From: Microbacterium pygmaeum
GTDB taxonomy: Bacteria; Actinomycetota; Actinomycetes; Actinomycetales; Microbacteriaceae
Direction of reading: 5' to 3'
DNA: 64,000 nt
Assembly (NCBI RefSeq): GCF_900100885.1
Contig: NZ_LT629692.1
Location: forward strand, 682,001 to 746,000
This document shows positions 56,950-64,000 of the stretch, piece by piece (the first letter of the stretch is position 1; every line of letters begins with the position of its first letter). The notes under the pieces were generated by a model, which worked only from the letters and a program-made list of their open reading frames with translations, made no database searches and was not told the DNA's origin. A program made the position numbers and the translations under genes.

Positions 56950-59121
56950 TCACCCAGTGATGTCCAGCCGCAGGAGCTCTGCATCGCTTCCGTCCGTGAT
57001 CGTCAGAACGAGCTCGCCGGGCTCGATCAGGTACTCGCTGTCGTCGGTCCAGAAGCCGAGGTCGGCACCACCGAGCTCGAACATCACCGACACCGTCTCG
57101 CCCGCGGGCACGGTGACCCGCCGGAAGCCCCGCAGGCGCTGGACAGGCAGCGCGATCGAGGCGACGGGGTCGGCGAGGTAGACGAAGACGATATCGTCTC
57201 CCTCGCGCTCGCCGACGTTCCGGACGGTCGCGTGAACGGTCAGCAGCGCGCCTGACCGCAGCTCGGCGAGGCTGACGGAGGTCGCAGACACGGATGCCTG
57301 CTCGATGCGGAAGCTCGAATAGCCGAGCCCGTGTCCGAAGGCGAAGCGCGGACCGCGCTCGAGATCGAGGAACTTCGACGTGTAGGAGTCGTCCAGGTTG
57401 TTCGGCCCCTGCAGCCCCACATCCCAGCGATCCGTCGCGAGCGAACCGCCGGTGCTGGCGGGGCGCCCGGTGCGCTCCGCGTCGTGATGGATCGGGATCT
57501 GCCCGACGGATCGCGGGAACGTCATCGGCAGGCGACCACCCGGATCGACCTCGCCGACCACGACACGGGCGATGGCCTCGGGGCCGCGGGTGCCGAGATG
57601 CCAGGTCAGCAGCACCGACGGGGCGCGCTCGATCCAGTCCTCCACGACGAGCGGGCGCCCGGTCGCCAGCAGCACGATGAACGGCACCCCGGTGTCGGCG
57701 ATCGCGTGGATGAGGCGTTCCTGGGGCCCCGGCAGCCGGATGTCGCTGCGCGAACTCGCCTCGCCCGAGATGGCGCTCGGCTCGCCGACCGCGACGATCA
57801 CGAGATCGTGCTGGGTGGCGAGCTCAGCCGCGTCGGAGATCTGCTGCGCTGACGGCGCGAGGAAGTCGGCGCCCGGCGAGGTCGTCCAGGTCGCGTGCGG
57901 CAGCTGCTCGCGCAGCGCGCCCTCGAGGGTGCCCGCACCTGCGCCGAAGTGCTGGACCCACGCACCGAGGTGATCGGTGCTCTGCGCGTAGGGACCCGTG
58001 AGCAGGATCCGGCGGTGCTCGTCTGGAACGGGAAGCAGGGCCGGCTCGTTCTTCACGAGAACGATGCAGCGTTCCGCGGCCCGCTGCGCACGCTCGAGGG
58101 TCTCGGTGCTGGGTGCCGTGCGCTCGGCGGAAGCGTCCGTGTACGGGTTCTCGAACAGACCGAGCGCGATCTTCAGTCGAAGGATGCGCATGACGGCATC
58201 GTCGAGGCGCGCGGTGTCGACCTCGACCGGATCGAGGAACGGCTGCCCGCCCGCGACCAGTTCTGTGCCACCCATGACGATGTCCAGTCCCGCGTCCAGC
58301 GACAGCCGCACGGCGTCTCGCTCGTCCGCGGCGACACCGTGCACGGCCAGTTGCGCCACACCGTCGGCGTCGCCCACGACCACACCGTCGAAGCCGTACT
58401 CTCCCGCGAGTATGTCCGTCAGCAGACGTCGGTGCGCATGCATCGGTGTGCCGTTGAGGGAGTTGAATGCCGCCATGACCGATGCCGCTCCGGCGTGGAC
58501 GCCGCGGCGGAAGGGCTCGAGGTAAGTCTCGCGCAGTCGACGCCACGAGACGTCGGTCGTGTTGTAGTCGCGCCCCGCTTCGGCGGCGCCGTATGCGACG
58601 AAGTGCTTGAGGCATGCCGCCAGTGCGTCAGAGGCCGCGAGGTCGTCGCCCTGGTAGGCGCGGACCTTCGCGGCGCCGAAGGCGGATGCGAGGAACGGGT
58701 CTTCGCCGAAGCCTTCGACGACCCGACCCCATCTCGGGTCACGGGTGACGTCGACCATGGGCGAGAAGGTCCAGTTCACGCCGCCCGAGCGCGCTTCGGC
58801 GGCGGAGACGCGCGCATCCGCTTCGGCGACGGTCGGATCGAAGCTCGCCGCCTGGGCGAGCGGGGTGGGGAAGATCGTGAACTGCCCGTGGATGACATCC
58901 AGGCCGATGAGGAGCGGGATGCCGTGGGGGCTCTCCTCGACCGCAGCGCGCTGCAGTGCGTTGGTCTGCTCGGCGCTCTGCGGCCAGAACAGCGCGCCGA
59001 TGCCACGGCGGGCGAGGTCGAGCGCGTCGCCCTGGTCGCGGCGCCACAGGATCTGCAGTTGCGCGAGCTTGTCGGCCTGCGACATCCGCGCGAGCAGCTC
59101 ATCGATATCCGGCGCTGTCAT
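56950..59121 (-). CDS. Glycoside hydrolase family 3 beta-glycosidase
   Basis: 723 residues from ATG (MTAPDIDELLARMSQ). N-terminal GH3 barrel with KHFVAYGAAEAGRDYNTT and the nucleophile Asp in FDGVVVGDADGV (near 268). The middle alpha/beta sandwich has GGRLPMTFPRSVGQIP, and a fibronectin-III-like C-terminal domain starts near 600 (TVHATVRNVGEREGDDIVFVYL). Cytoplasmic, no signal peptide. Likely beta-glucosidase or beta-xylosidase for glycosides or oligosaccharides. Convergent with the GH35-like gene; downstream of the first binding-protein gene. Confidence 0.92.
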   Translation of the reverse strand: MTAPDIDELLARMSQADKLAQLQILWRRDQGDALDLARRGIGALFWPQSAEQTNALQRAAVEESPHGIPLLIGLDVIHGQFTIFPTPLAQAASFDPTVAEADARVSAAEARSGGVNWTFSPMVDVTRDPRWGRVVEGFGEDPFLASAFGAAKVRAYQGDDLAASDALAACLKHFVAYGAAEAGRDYNTTDVSWRRLRETYLEPFRRGVHAGAASVMAAFNSLNGTPMHAHRRLLTDILAGEYGFDGVVVGDADGVAQLAVHGVAADERDAVRLSLDAGLDIVMGGTELVAGGQPFLDPVEVDTARLDDAVMRILRLKIALGLFENPYTDASAERTAPSTETLERAQRAAERCIVLVKNEPALLPVPDEHRRILLTGPYAQSTDHLGAWVQHFGAGAGTLEGALREQLPHATWTTSPGADFLAPSAQQISDAAELATQHDLVIVAVGEPSAISGEASSRSDIRLPGPQERLIHAIADTGVPFIVLLATGRPLVVEDWIERAPSVLLTWHLGTRGPEAIARVVVGEVDPGGRLPMTFPRSVGQIPIHHDAERTGRPASTGGSLATDRWDVGLQGPNNLDDSYTSKFLDLERGPRFAFGHGLGYSSFRIEQASVSATSVSLAELRSGALLTVHATVRNVGEREGDDIVFVYLADPVASIALPVQRLRGFRRVTVPAGETVSVMFELGGADLGFWTDDSEYLIEPGELVLTITDGSDAELLRLDITG

Positions 59122-59156
59122 CGTCGTCCGATCAGAGATGTGCAGGACAGGTCGAA

Positions 59157-59182
59157 GGCCGTCCGGAGTGTTCCGGACGGCC
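59157..59182 (-). terminator. Hairpin after binding protein 1
   Basis: GGCCGTCCGG, loop AGTGTT, CCGGACGGCC. Ten perfect base pairs, 22 bases past the binding-protein stop on the minus strand and 36 bases before the GH3 start. Confidence 0.7.
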
Positions 59183-59203
59183 ATCGACGAGGGTCGGTGG
59201 GGG

Positions 59204-60496
59204 CTACTGGTCCCAGGCCGCGTCCATGTCGGCCAGCACCTGGTCGACCGTCTTCTGGCCGGTCAGCAGCGCCTGGACGCCGGTTCCGAGCGCGTCGTAG
59301 ACGGCCGGGTTGGGCCAGGTCGCGTTCGGCAGGCCGGCGTAGTCGCCGTCTGCGAGCAGGTCGCCGATCGGCGCATACTCGGGCAGCAGCGTCGCCTGGT
59401 CGATGCCCGTGATCGGGACCGAGCCGGACAGGTCGGCGTACGCCTTGGCGTTCTCGGGCTGGGCGACCCAGTCGAGGAAGGCCTGGGCAGATGCCTTCAC
59501 CGCGTCGTCGGAGGATGCGTTGATGCCCCAGGCGTAGTTGGCGCCCGTGACGGTGAACGCCTTGCCGCCGTCGGCCGGCGGGAACGCCTGGACGTTGACC
59601 TCTGCGCCCGTGGCGCCACCGATCGAAGCGGCCGCGCTTCCGGGTACGGCTGCGGTCAGCGACGTGCCGCCGCCGAGACCGGCCGTGATGTTGTCGAACG
59701 TGCCACCTGCAGCGCCGTCCTGGAAGCAACCCGTGTCGTTCATCTCGATGATGTCGTTGAGCACGTCCTCCCAGCCGCTTTCGGCGAAGGTGACATCGCC
59801 CGCTGCACGCTGCTCGTTCCAGTCGGGGTCATCGGCGTAGACGCGCGTGGCGGAGATCAGCATGGAGAACAGGCCGGTGTTGAACGAGATGCCGCCCGCG
59901 AGCACGGTGAAGGACTTGCCCGCGCTTCGCGCGTCCGCGCACGCCGTCAGGAGGTCTTCGTACGTGGACGGGTATTCGATCCCGGCCTCGTCTCCGGCCG
60001 TGACGTTGAAGACCATTCCCACCGGCGTAAGCGCGGTCGGCTGGGCGAACGTGTCGCCGTCGATCTGGAACTCGGCCTCTGCGCCGGCGGGGAGAAGCCC
60101 TGCCGAGGTCGCGTCGAGCGGCTCGAGGAATCCGGCGTCGGCGAGCGTGATGACCGAGATCGGCTGACCGGTTCCGGGCGCAAGCACCATCATGTCTGCG
60201 GCGTTTCCGGCCTGCAGCTGCGTCGTGACCTGCGTGTTGTACGCGTCGCTGGGGTAGGGGATGACCTCGATGGGCACGCCCGTCTCTTCGCTGTACTTCG
60301 CCGCGGTCTGCGCGTAGAAGTCATCGGCGTCGTTGGCCTGAGCGACCATGAGCGAGAAGCCCGTGGCCTCGGGGTCACCGCTGCTGTCGCCACCGTTGTC
60401 GGTCGAGCCGGAGCAGCCGGCCAGGACCAGGACACCGGCGACGGGGAGCGCGAGAAGCGACCACCGGAGGTGCCGCGAAGTGGAGTGCTGTGACAT
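59204..60496 (-). CDS. ABC substrate-binding lipoprotein, family 1 (sugar type), copy 1
   Basis: 430 residues. Signal peptide with lipobox LAGC (Cys28), acidic linker, then a type II binding fold: IEVIPYPSDAYNTQVTTQLQAGNAADMMVL, GQPISVITLADAGFLEPLD and WNEQRAAGDVTFAESGWEDVL. It is a clear tandem duplicate of the gene at 60711 and shares its upstream region as well. No permease or ATPase is adjacent in this window, so it either serves a transporter encoded elsewhere or works as an extra receptor. Glycoside or oligosaccharide ligand inferred from the neighbouring hydrolases. Confidence 0.9.
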   Translation of the reverse strand: MSQHSTSRHLRWSLLALPVAGVLVLAGCSGSTDNGGDSSGDPEATGFSLMVAQANDADDFYAQTAAKYSEETGVPIEVIPYPSDAYNTQVTTQLQAGNAADMMVLAPGTGQPISVITLADAGFLEPLDATSAGLLPAGAEAEFQIDGDTFAQPTALTPVGMVFNVTAGDEAGIEYPSTYEDLLTACADARSAGKSFTVLAGGISFNTGLFSMLISATRVYADDPDWNEQRAAGDVTFAESGWEDVLNDIIEMNDTGCFQDGAAGGTFDNITAGLGGGTSLTAAVPGSAAASIGGATGAEVNVQAFPPADGGKAFTVTGANYAWGINASSDDAVKASAQAFLDWVAQPENAKAYADLSGSVPITGIDQATLLPEYAPIGDLLADGDYAGLPNATWPNPAVYDALGTGVQALLTGQKTVDQVLADMDAAWDQ

Positions 60497-60590
60497 GTCG
60501 AACCTTTCGTGACGTCATTGTCGCCAGCAGGTGCCGCTGGCTCGGCTCGGGAAGCCGCACTCCCACTGTCGCATCATTTGTATCTTTCCG

Positions 60591-60609
60591 ACATAACCAT
60601 CCCTTATGT
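60591..60609. promoter_or_regulatory. Inverted-repeat operator upstream of binding protein 1
   Basis: ACATAA-CCATCCC-TTATGT. Located 95 bases upstream of the start. The flanks (GCCGCACATAA before, GGTTATGTC after, read on the minus strand) recur upstream of copy 2. The rest of the 214-base gap (60497-60710) holds the duplicated leader and the terminator of copy 2. Confidence 0.55.
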
Positions 60610-60659
60610 GCGGCAATAGAGGCAGTGATCCGCTACCGGCGTGACGAACTCACGAGGAA

Positions 60660-60697
60660 CGCCACAGCCCAGCGACCGAGGTCCCTGGGCTGTGGCG
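60660..60697 (-). terminator. Hairpin after binding protein 2
   Basis: Twelve-base-pair perfect stem (core GCCACAGCCCA / TGGGCTGTGGC) with a 14-base loop, 13 bases past the stop of copy 2. Confidence 0.7.
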
Positions 60698-60710
60698 GAT
60701 CGTGTCGGGT

Positions 60711-62009
60711 CTACGCGTCCCAGGCAGCGTCCATCTCGTCCAGCACTTGATCGACGGTCTTCTGACCGGTCAGCAGGCCCTGCACGCCGACCGCGAGGGC
60801 GTCGTACACGGCAGGGTTGGGGAACGTGGCGAGCGGGGCCTCCACGAACGAGCCCTGCTCGAGCAGTTCGCCGATGGGCTGATACTGCGGCGGCAGGTTG
60901 TCGGCGGTCACGCCCGTGATCGGGACGAATCCCGCGAGGTCTGCGAAGGCCTGAGCCTGCTCAGGCTCGGCGGCCCAATCGAGGAACGCCTGCGCTGACT
61001 CCTTCGCGTCGTCCTCCGCCGCTGCGTTGATCGCCCACGCGTACCCGGCGGAAGCGACGATGGAGGCCTTGCCACCTCCAGACGCGGGGAAGGCCTGCAC
61101 CGTCAGGTCCAACCCGGTCGCCCCTCCGATGGAGGCGGCAGCCGAACCGGGCACGCTCGCGCTGAGCGACGTCTGGCCGCCGATACCCTGAGTGATCGAG
61201 TCGAACGTTCCACCTTCGACGCCGTCCTGGAAGCAGCCGGTGTCCTTCATCTCGACGATCGTCTCCAGGACATCGCGCCAGCCGCTGTCGGCGAACGTGA
61301 CCTCGCCCGCTGCGCGCTGCTCGTTCCAGTCCGGCGTGGTCGCGTATACCTGCGTGGCGGAGATCACCATGGCGAGCAGGCCGTTGTTCGGTGGGGCCGA
61401 GCCGGCGAGGACGTTGAACGTCTTGCCGCCCGCCCGCGCGGTGCCACACGCTGCGAGCAGATCCGCATACGAGGCCGGATAGTTTTCGATGCCGACGTCG
61501 GCCGCTCCCGCGGCGTTGTAGAGCAAGCCGGTCGGGGTCAGCGCCGCCGGCTGCGCGTAGATCTCGCCGTCGACGTCGTAGAGGGACTCGGTACCTTCCG
61601 GGATGATGGCGGCCGAGGTGTCATCCAATGGCTCGAGAAATCCTGCCTCGGCAAGGGTGATGACGGAGATCGGCTGACCGGTGCCCGGAGAGAGGATCAT
61701 CATGTCGGCCGCGTTCCCGCCCTGCAGCTGGGTCGTGACCTGAGTGTTGTAGCCGTCGCCCGGGTAGGGGATCACCTCGATCTCCACACCGGTCTCGTCG
61801 GTGTACTGAGCCGCGAACTTCCCCCAGTAGTCATCGGCGTCGTTCGACTGGGCGACCATGATGGAGAAGCCGACACCGGCGGCGGGCGCATCAGTGCTTC
61901 CGCCGTCATCGTCGGTGGAGCCGGAACATCCGGCAAGAACCAGCACACCGGCGAGGGGGGCTGCGATCAGAGCCCACCGGACGTGTCTGTTGGTGGATAG
62001 CTGTGACAT
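60711..62009 (-). CDS. ABC substrate-binding lipoprotein, family 1 (sugar type), copy 2
   Basis: 432 residues, collinear with copy 1 over its whole length. Lipobox LAGC (Cys28), then MVAQSNDADDYWGKFAAQYTDETGVEIEVIPYPGDGYNTQ and the same DWNEQRAAGEVTFADSGW segment. Differences cluster in segments such as AGSAPPNNGLL (copy 1 AGGISFNTGLF) and FPASGGGKASIVASAGYAW, which would change ligand preference. Tandem duplication with its own operator and terminator suggests selection for a second receptor of altered range. Confidence 0.9.
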   Translation of the reverse strand: MSQLSTNRHVRWALIAAPLAGVLVLAGCSGSTDDDGGSTDAPAAGVGFSIMVAQSNDADDYWGKFAAQYTDETGVEIEVIPYPGDGYNTQVTTQLQGGNAADMMILSPGTGQPISVITLAEAGFLEPLDDTSAAIIPEGTESLYDVDGEIYAQPAALTPTGLLYNAAGAADVGIENYPASYADLLAACGTARAGGKTFNVLAGSAPPNNGLLAMVISATQVYATTPDWNEQRAAGEVTFADSGWRDVLETIVEMKDTGCFQDGVEGGTFDSITQGIGGQTSLSASVPGSAAASIGGATGLDLTVQAFPASGGGKASIVASAGYAWAINAAAEDDAKESAQAFLDWAAEPEQAQAFADLAGFVPITGVTADNLPPQYQPIGELLEQGSFVEAPLATFPNPAVYDALAVGVQGLLTGQKTVDQVLDEMDAAWDA

Positions 62010-62104
62010 GTCGAACCTTTCGTGACGTCATTGTCGCCGGCAGCTACAGCCGGCTCGGCCCTCGGGGCCGCAGTTGACACTGTCGCACCATCTGCATGAT
62101 TCAG

Positions 62105-62123
62105 ACATAACCATCCGTTATGT
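62105..62123. promoter_or_regulatory. Inverted-repeat operator upstream of binding protein 2
   Basis: ACATAAC-CATCC-GTTATGT, seven-base exact arms, 96 bases upstream of the start. Better symmetry than the copy-1 site, so it may be the ancestral sequence. Confidence 0.6.
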
Positions 62124-62148
62124 GCGGCGGTACGATCACTGATCCGTT

Positions 62149-63054
62149 TCAACCGTCGGTCGTCTCCAGCGTCCCGGCCGCCTCCACCGCGACACTGCGG
62201 AGCCAGCGGTGTGCCGGGTCGTGTTCGTGCACCGGGTGCCACCACATCGTCTCGGTGATCCGTCCGAGCGCGAAGGGCGGTTCGGCGACCCTGACTGATG
62301 CCGTCGCGGTGAGGCTCGCGACGCGCCTGGGCATGAGACCGATCCGGTCAGTACCGACCACGAGATGCGGCACCGCGAGGAAGTCCTCGGTGATGATCGA
62401 TGCCCGGGGTTCGACTCCCGACTGGTTGAGGTGATGCAGGACGGAAATGACGGGTGTCCGCGGATGGTACGGCATGACCCATGGGCGTTCGCTCATGTCC
62501 TGCAGGCTCAAGCCCGGTGGCGAGGTCGGATCGACGGACACCACGCATGCCCAGTCATCGCTGTAGAGATCGAGGTGAGGAACGTCGGTGAGGATCCCCT
62601 GCGGCAGGACGACGGCGTCGACGGTCGGCAGCCATTCGAGGGTGGGTGCGATGAGGCGAGCCGTGCTGTGCTGGAAGCTGACCCGCACATGCGGCGCGCG
62701 GTACCCGATCAAGTCGGCCAGGGCGCGGCCGAAGATGGGCAGTTGCGCGTCGGACATCACGATCGTGAAGTTCCGCTCCGACGTCTCGGGCGCGAATGTC
62801 GGCCGCGTGTCGAACACGCGGTCGGTCCACGCCAGCGCGTGGCCGGTTGATTCGAGCAGGCGCTCGGCCACCGGGGTGAGGGTGTAGCTGTTGCCCTGAC
62901 GCACGAGCAGCTCATCGCCGAAATGTCGGCGGAGTCGCCCGAGCGAGATGCTCAGAGTCGGCTGGCTCAGCCCGAGCCGCGCCGCCGCCCGACTCACACC
63001 ACGCTCCTCGAGCAGCGCATTCAATGACACGAGCAGATTCAGGTCCAGACCCAC
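62149..63054 (-). CDS. LysR family transcriptional regulator
   Basis: 301 residues from a GTG (MGLDLNLLVSLNALLEERGVSRAAARLGLSQPTLSISLGRLRRHFGDELLVR) with AAAGGA six bases upstream; the frame reaches 63084 but that start lacks a site. HTH at 1-60, effector domain from about 80 (RNFTIVMSDAQLPIFG). The pattern is close to NodD/PcpR-like regulators of aromatic or nod-type genes. Divergent from the FAD monooxygenase at 63176, its probable target. Confidence 0.9.
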   Translation of the reverse strand: MGLDLNLLVSLNALLEERGVSRAAARLGLSQPTLSISLGRLRRHFGDELLVRQGNSYTLTPVAERLLESTGHALAWTDRVFDTRPTFAPETSERNFTIVMSDAQLPIFGRALADLIGYRAPHVRVSFQHSTARLIAPTLEWLPTVDAVVLPQGILTDVPHLDLYSDDWACVVSVDPTSPPGLSLQDMSERPWVMPYHPRTPVISVLHHLNQSGVEPRASIITEDFLAVPHLVVGTDRIGLMPRRVASLTATASVRVAEPPFALGRITETMWWHPVHEHDPAHRWLRSVAVEAAGTLETTDG

Positions 63055-63070
63055 GAGCGATCCTTTCGGT

Positions 63071-63085
63071 ATTGCTGATTGCAAT
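63071..63085. promoter_or_regulatory. LysR-type binding site
   Basis: ATTGC-TGATT-GCAAT, exact five-base arms, in the lysR leader. A further half-site CGCAATAC lies at 63111-63118 toward the monooxygenase gene, an arrangement often seen for recognition and activation sites. Confidence 0.55.
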
Positions 63086-63175
63086 GCCGACCATAGTCAA
63101 TCTCTGCTTCCGCAATACTCGATCGCACTTCAAGCTCGGAGGACAAGGGAGCCACGCAGTTCGAAGGAGTCGACG

Positions 63176-64000
63176 ATGTCGTCACTACACGTCCTGATCG
63201 CCGGTGGGGGGATCGGGGGGCTCGCGCTCGCGCAGGGTCTGCGGAAGGCGGGCATCAGTTGCGCGGTGTACGAGAGCACCCCCGAGATCGTGCAGGCGGG
63301 CTACCGGCTGCACATGAACGCGACCGGCGGGAACGCCCTCGAGGAATGCCTGCCCGAGAACCTGTACGAGCTGTATCTGCGCACCTCCCGCCGCACCCCG
63401 CGGCGCGAGATGTTCGTGATGCTCGACCTGCAGGGCGAAGAGCTGGGCACCCGGCCGCACATCGGGCCGCCGAACGACGCCGACCGTCCGCACACCGCGG
63501 TGAACCGGCGGACGCTGCGCCAGATCCTCGCTCTCGGCCTCGACGACGTCCTCCACTTCGGGCGCTCAGCGGTCGGGTTCGACCAGGATGACGAGGGGGT
63601 CGGACTCCACTTCGCGGACGGCACCTCGGTCACCGGCGATGTGCTGGTGGCAGCCGATGGCATCAACTCGCGCATCCGCCGGCAGCTGCTTCCGGAGGTG
63701 GGGATCGTCGATTCGGGCCTGCACGGCATGTGGTCGACTGCTCCGTTGACCGATGAGCTCGCGGCGGCGCTCCCCGAGGCGGTCTTCGACGGCTTCGTCA
63801 TCGTCGATGCGGGTGACGGAACGATCTTCGCCCTCGGCGTCTTCGATCCGCGGACGCCGATCCGCACCGCGGTCGACGAACTCGTTCCGGGGGCGGCGGT
63901 CGACGACGTCGCTCCATACGTGATGGTCACCCACGGCAACGCGTTCGGCGTACCCGTCGACCCGCACTCACAGGGGTTCGTCGGCACCCCGGAAGAGCTG
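63176..64000 (+). CDS. FAD-dependent monooxygenase (PF01494 type), 3' end outside window
   Basis: ATG with GAAGGAG six bases upstream; open to the last base, giving 275 residues. FAD motif HVLIAGGGIGGLALAQGLRKAG at 5-26, NRRTLRQIL near 110, and the DG motif VLVAADGINSRIRRQLL near 157. The GD motif and C-terminus are outside. Members hydroxylate phenols or related rings with NAD(P)H. Divergent from LysR. Whether it acts on an aromatic aglycone freed by the glycoside cluster is unknown. Confidence 0.85.
   Translation, partial: MSSLHVLIAGGGIGGLALAQGLRKAGISCAVYESTPEIVQAGYRLHMNATGGNALEECLPENLYELYLRTSRRTPRREMFVMLDLQGEELGTRPHIGPPNDADRPHTAVNRRTLRQILALGLDDVLHFGRSAVGFDQDDEGVGLHFADGTSVTGDVLVAADGINSRIRRQLLPEVGIVDSGLHGMWSTAPLTDELAAALPEAVFDGFVIVDAGDGTIFALGVFDPRTPIRTAVDELVPGAAVDDVAPYVMVTHGNAFGVPVDPHSQGFVGTPEEL

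Noticed and set aside
59204..60496. Assembly duplication of the binding-protein gene
   Set aside because: The two copies differ at many residues and have unrelated terminators, so they are true paralogues rather than a repeated read-out.
63176..64000. CarA-like 3-oxidase for C-glycosides
   Set aside because: As far as I recall CarA is an oxidase of another FAD family; this protein has the aromatic-hydroxylase GGGIGG and ADG motifs. The window end hides the rest.

Overview
The window reads as a high-GC actinobacterium of the Microbacteriaceae, most like Microbacterium. Supporting signs are GC-rich third codon positions, common GTG/TTG starts, stop/start overlaps of the ATGA, GTGA and TGATG type, a recurrent GGATGCC/GGCATCC word, and IclR-controlled beta-ketoadipate genes. 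Nearly all of the 64 kb codes for uptake and breakdown of plant-derived aromatics and glycosides. I see no rRNA, tRNA, CRISPR array or intact transposase.

Layout. 1-2694: end of an M13 peptidase, a beta-lactamase-fold protein that has lost its SxxK motif, and a 2,2-dialkylglycine decarboxylase. 2721-7418 (minus): PadR regulator, LigM-type tetrahydrofolate (THF)-dependent O-demethylase, PurU, MetF and a MarR regulator, which form a C1 module. 7651-17538 (plus): nine collinear genes, namely split transketolase, MDR dehydrogenase, RbsABC-type importer, SDR, D-tagatose 3-epimerase-like protein and a benzaldehyde/vanillin-type dehydrogenase. 17552-23824 (minus): galB-galC-galD, a VOC extradiol dioxygenase, an aldehyde dehydrogenase and an MFS permease. 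23989-28183: three more LigM paralogues. 28292-31866: GntR, a DUF1932 dehydrogenase, a MetE-like methyltransferase and IclR. 32131-36802: branched-chain-amino-acid-type ABC importer. 36897-48815: full protocatechuate branch of the beta-ketoadipate pathway (pcaHGBDC, pobA, pcaIJF) with three IclR regulators and a thioesterase. 48939-59121: glycoside cluster with two proteins that appear to fuse the beta and alpha subunits of C-glycoside (3-oxo-glycoside) deglycosidases, two esterase-like hydrolases, GH43, a DUF5597/GH35-like enzyme and GH3. 59204-62009: two tandemly duplicated sugar-binding lipoproteins. 62149-64000: LysR and a divergent FAD monooxygenase cut by the window end.

How the genes may work together (inference). 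Glycosides and lignin-type phenols are imported and stripped to aromatic acids. Methoxy groups pass to THF through the LigM paralogues, and MetF, PurU and a MetE-like enzyme dispose of the C1 units. Protocatechuate enters the beta-ketoadipate route, while a second branch (VOC dioxygenase, aldehyde dehydrogenase, GalD/GalB/GalC) handles a 4,5-type cleavage product. The kinase-free 7651-17538 operon has the gene content expected for arylglycerol side-chain removal: oxidation to an aryl ketol, epimerisation at the benzylic carbon, transketolase release of an aromatic aldehyde, and oxidation to vanillate or syringate for LigM. Near-perfect 17-bp palindromes with a one-base centre lie upstream of ligM4, pobA and the pca operon, with a 15-bp relative near the IclR at 31000, and suggest one shared IclR operator architecture.
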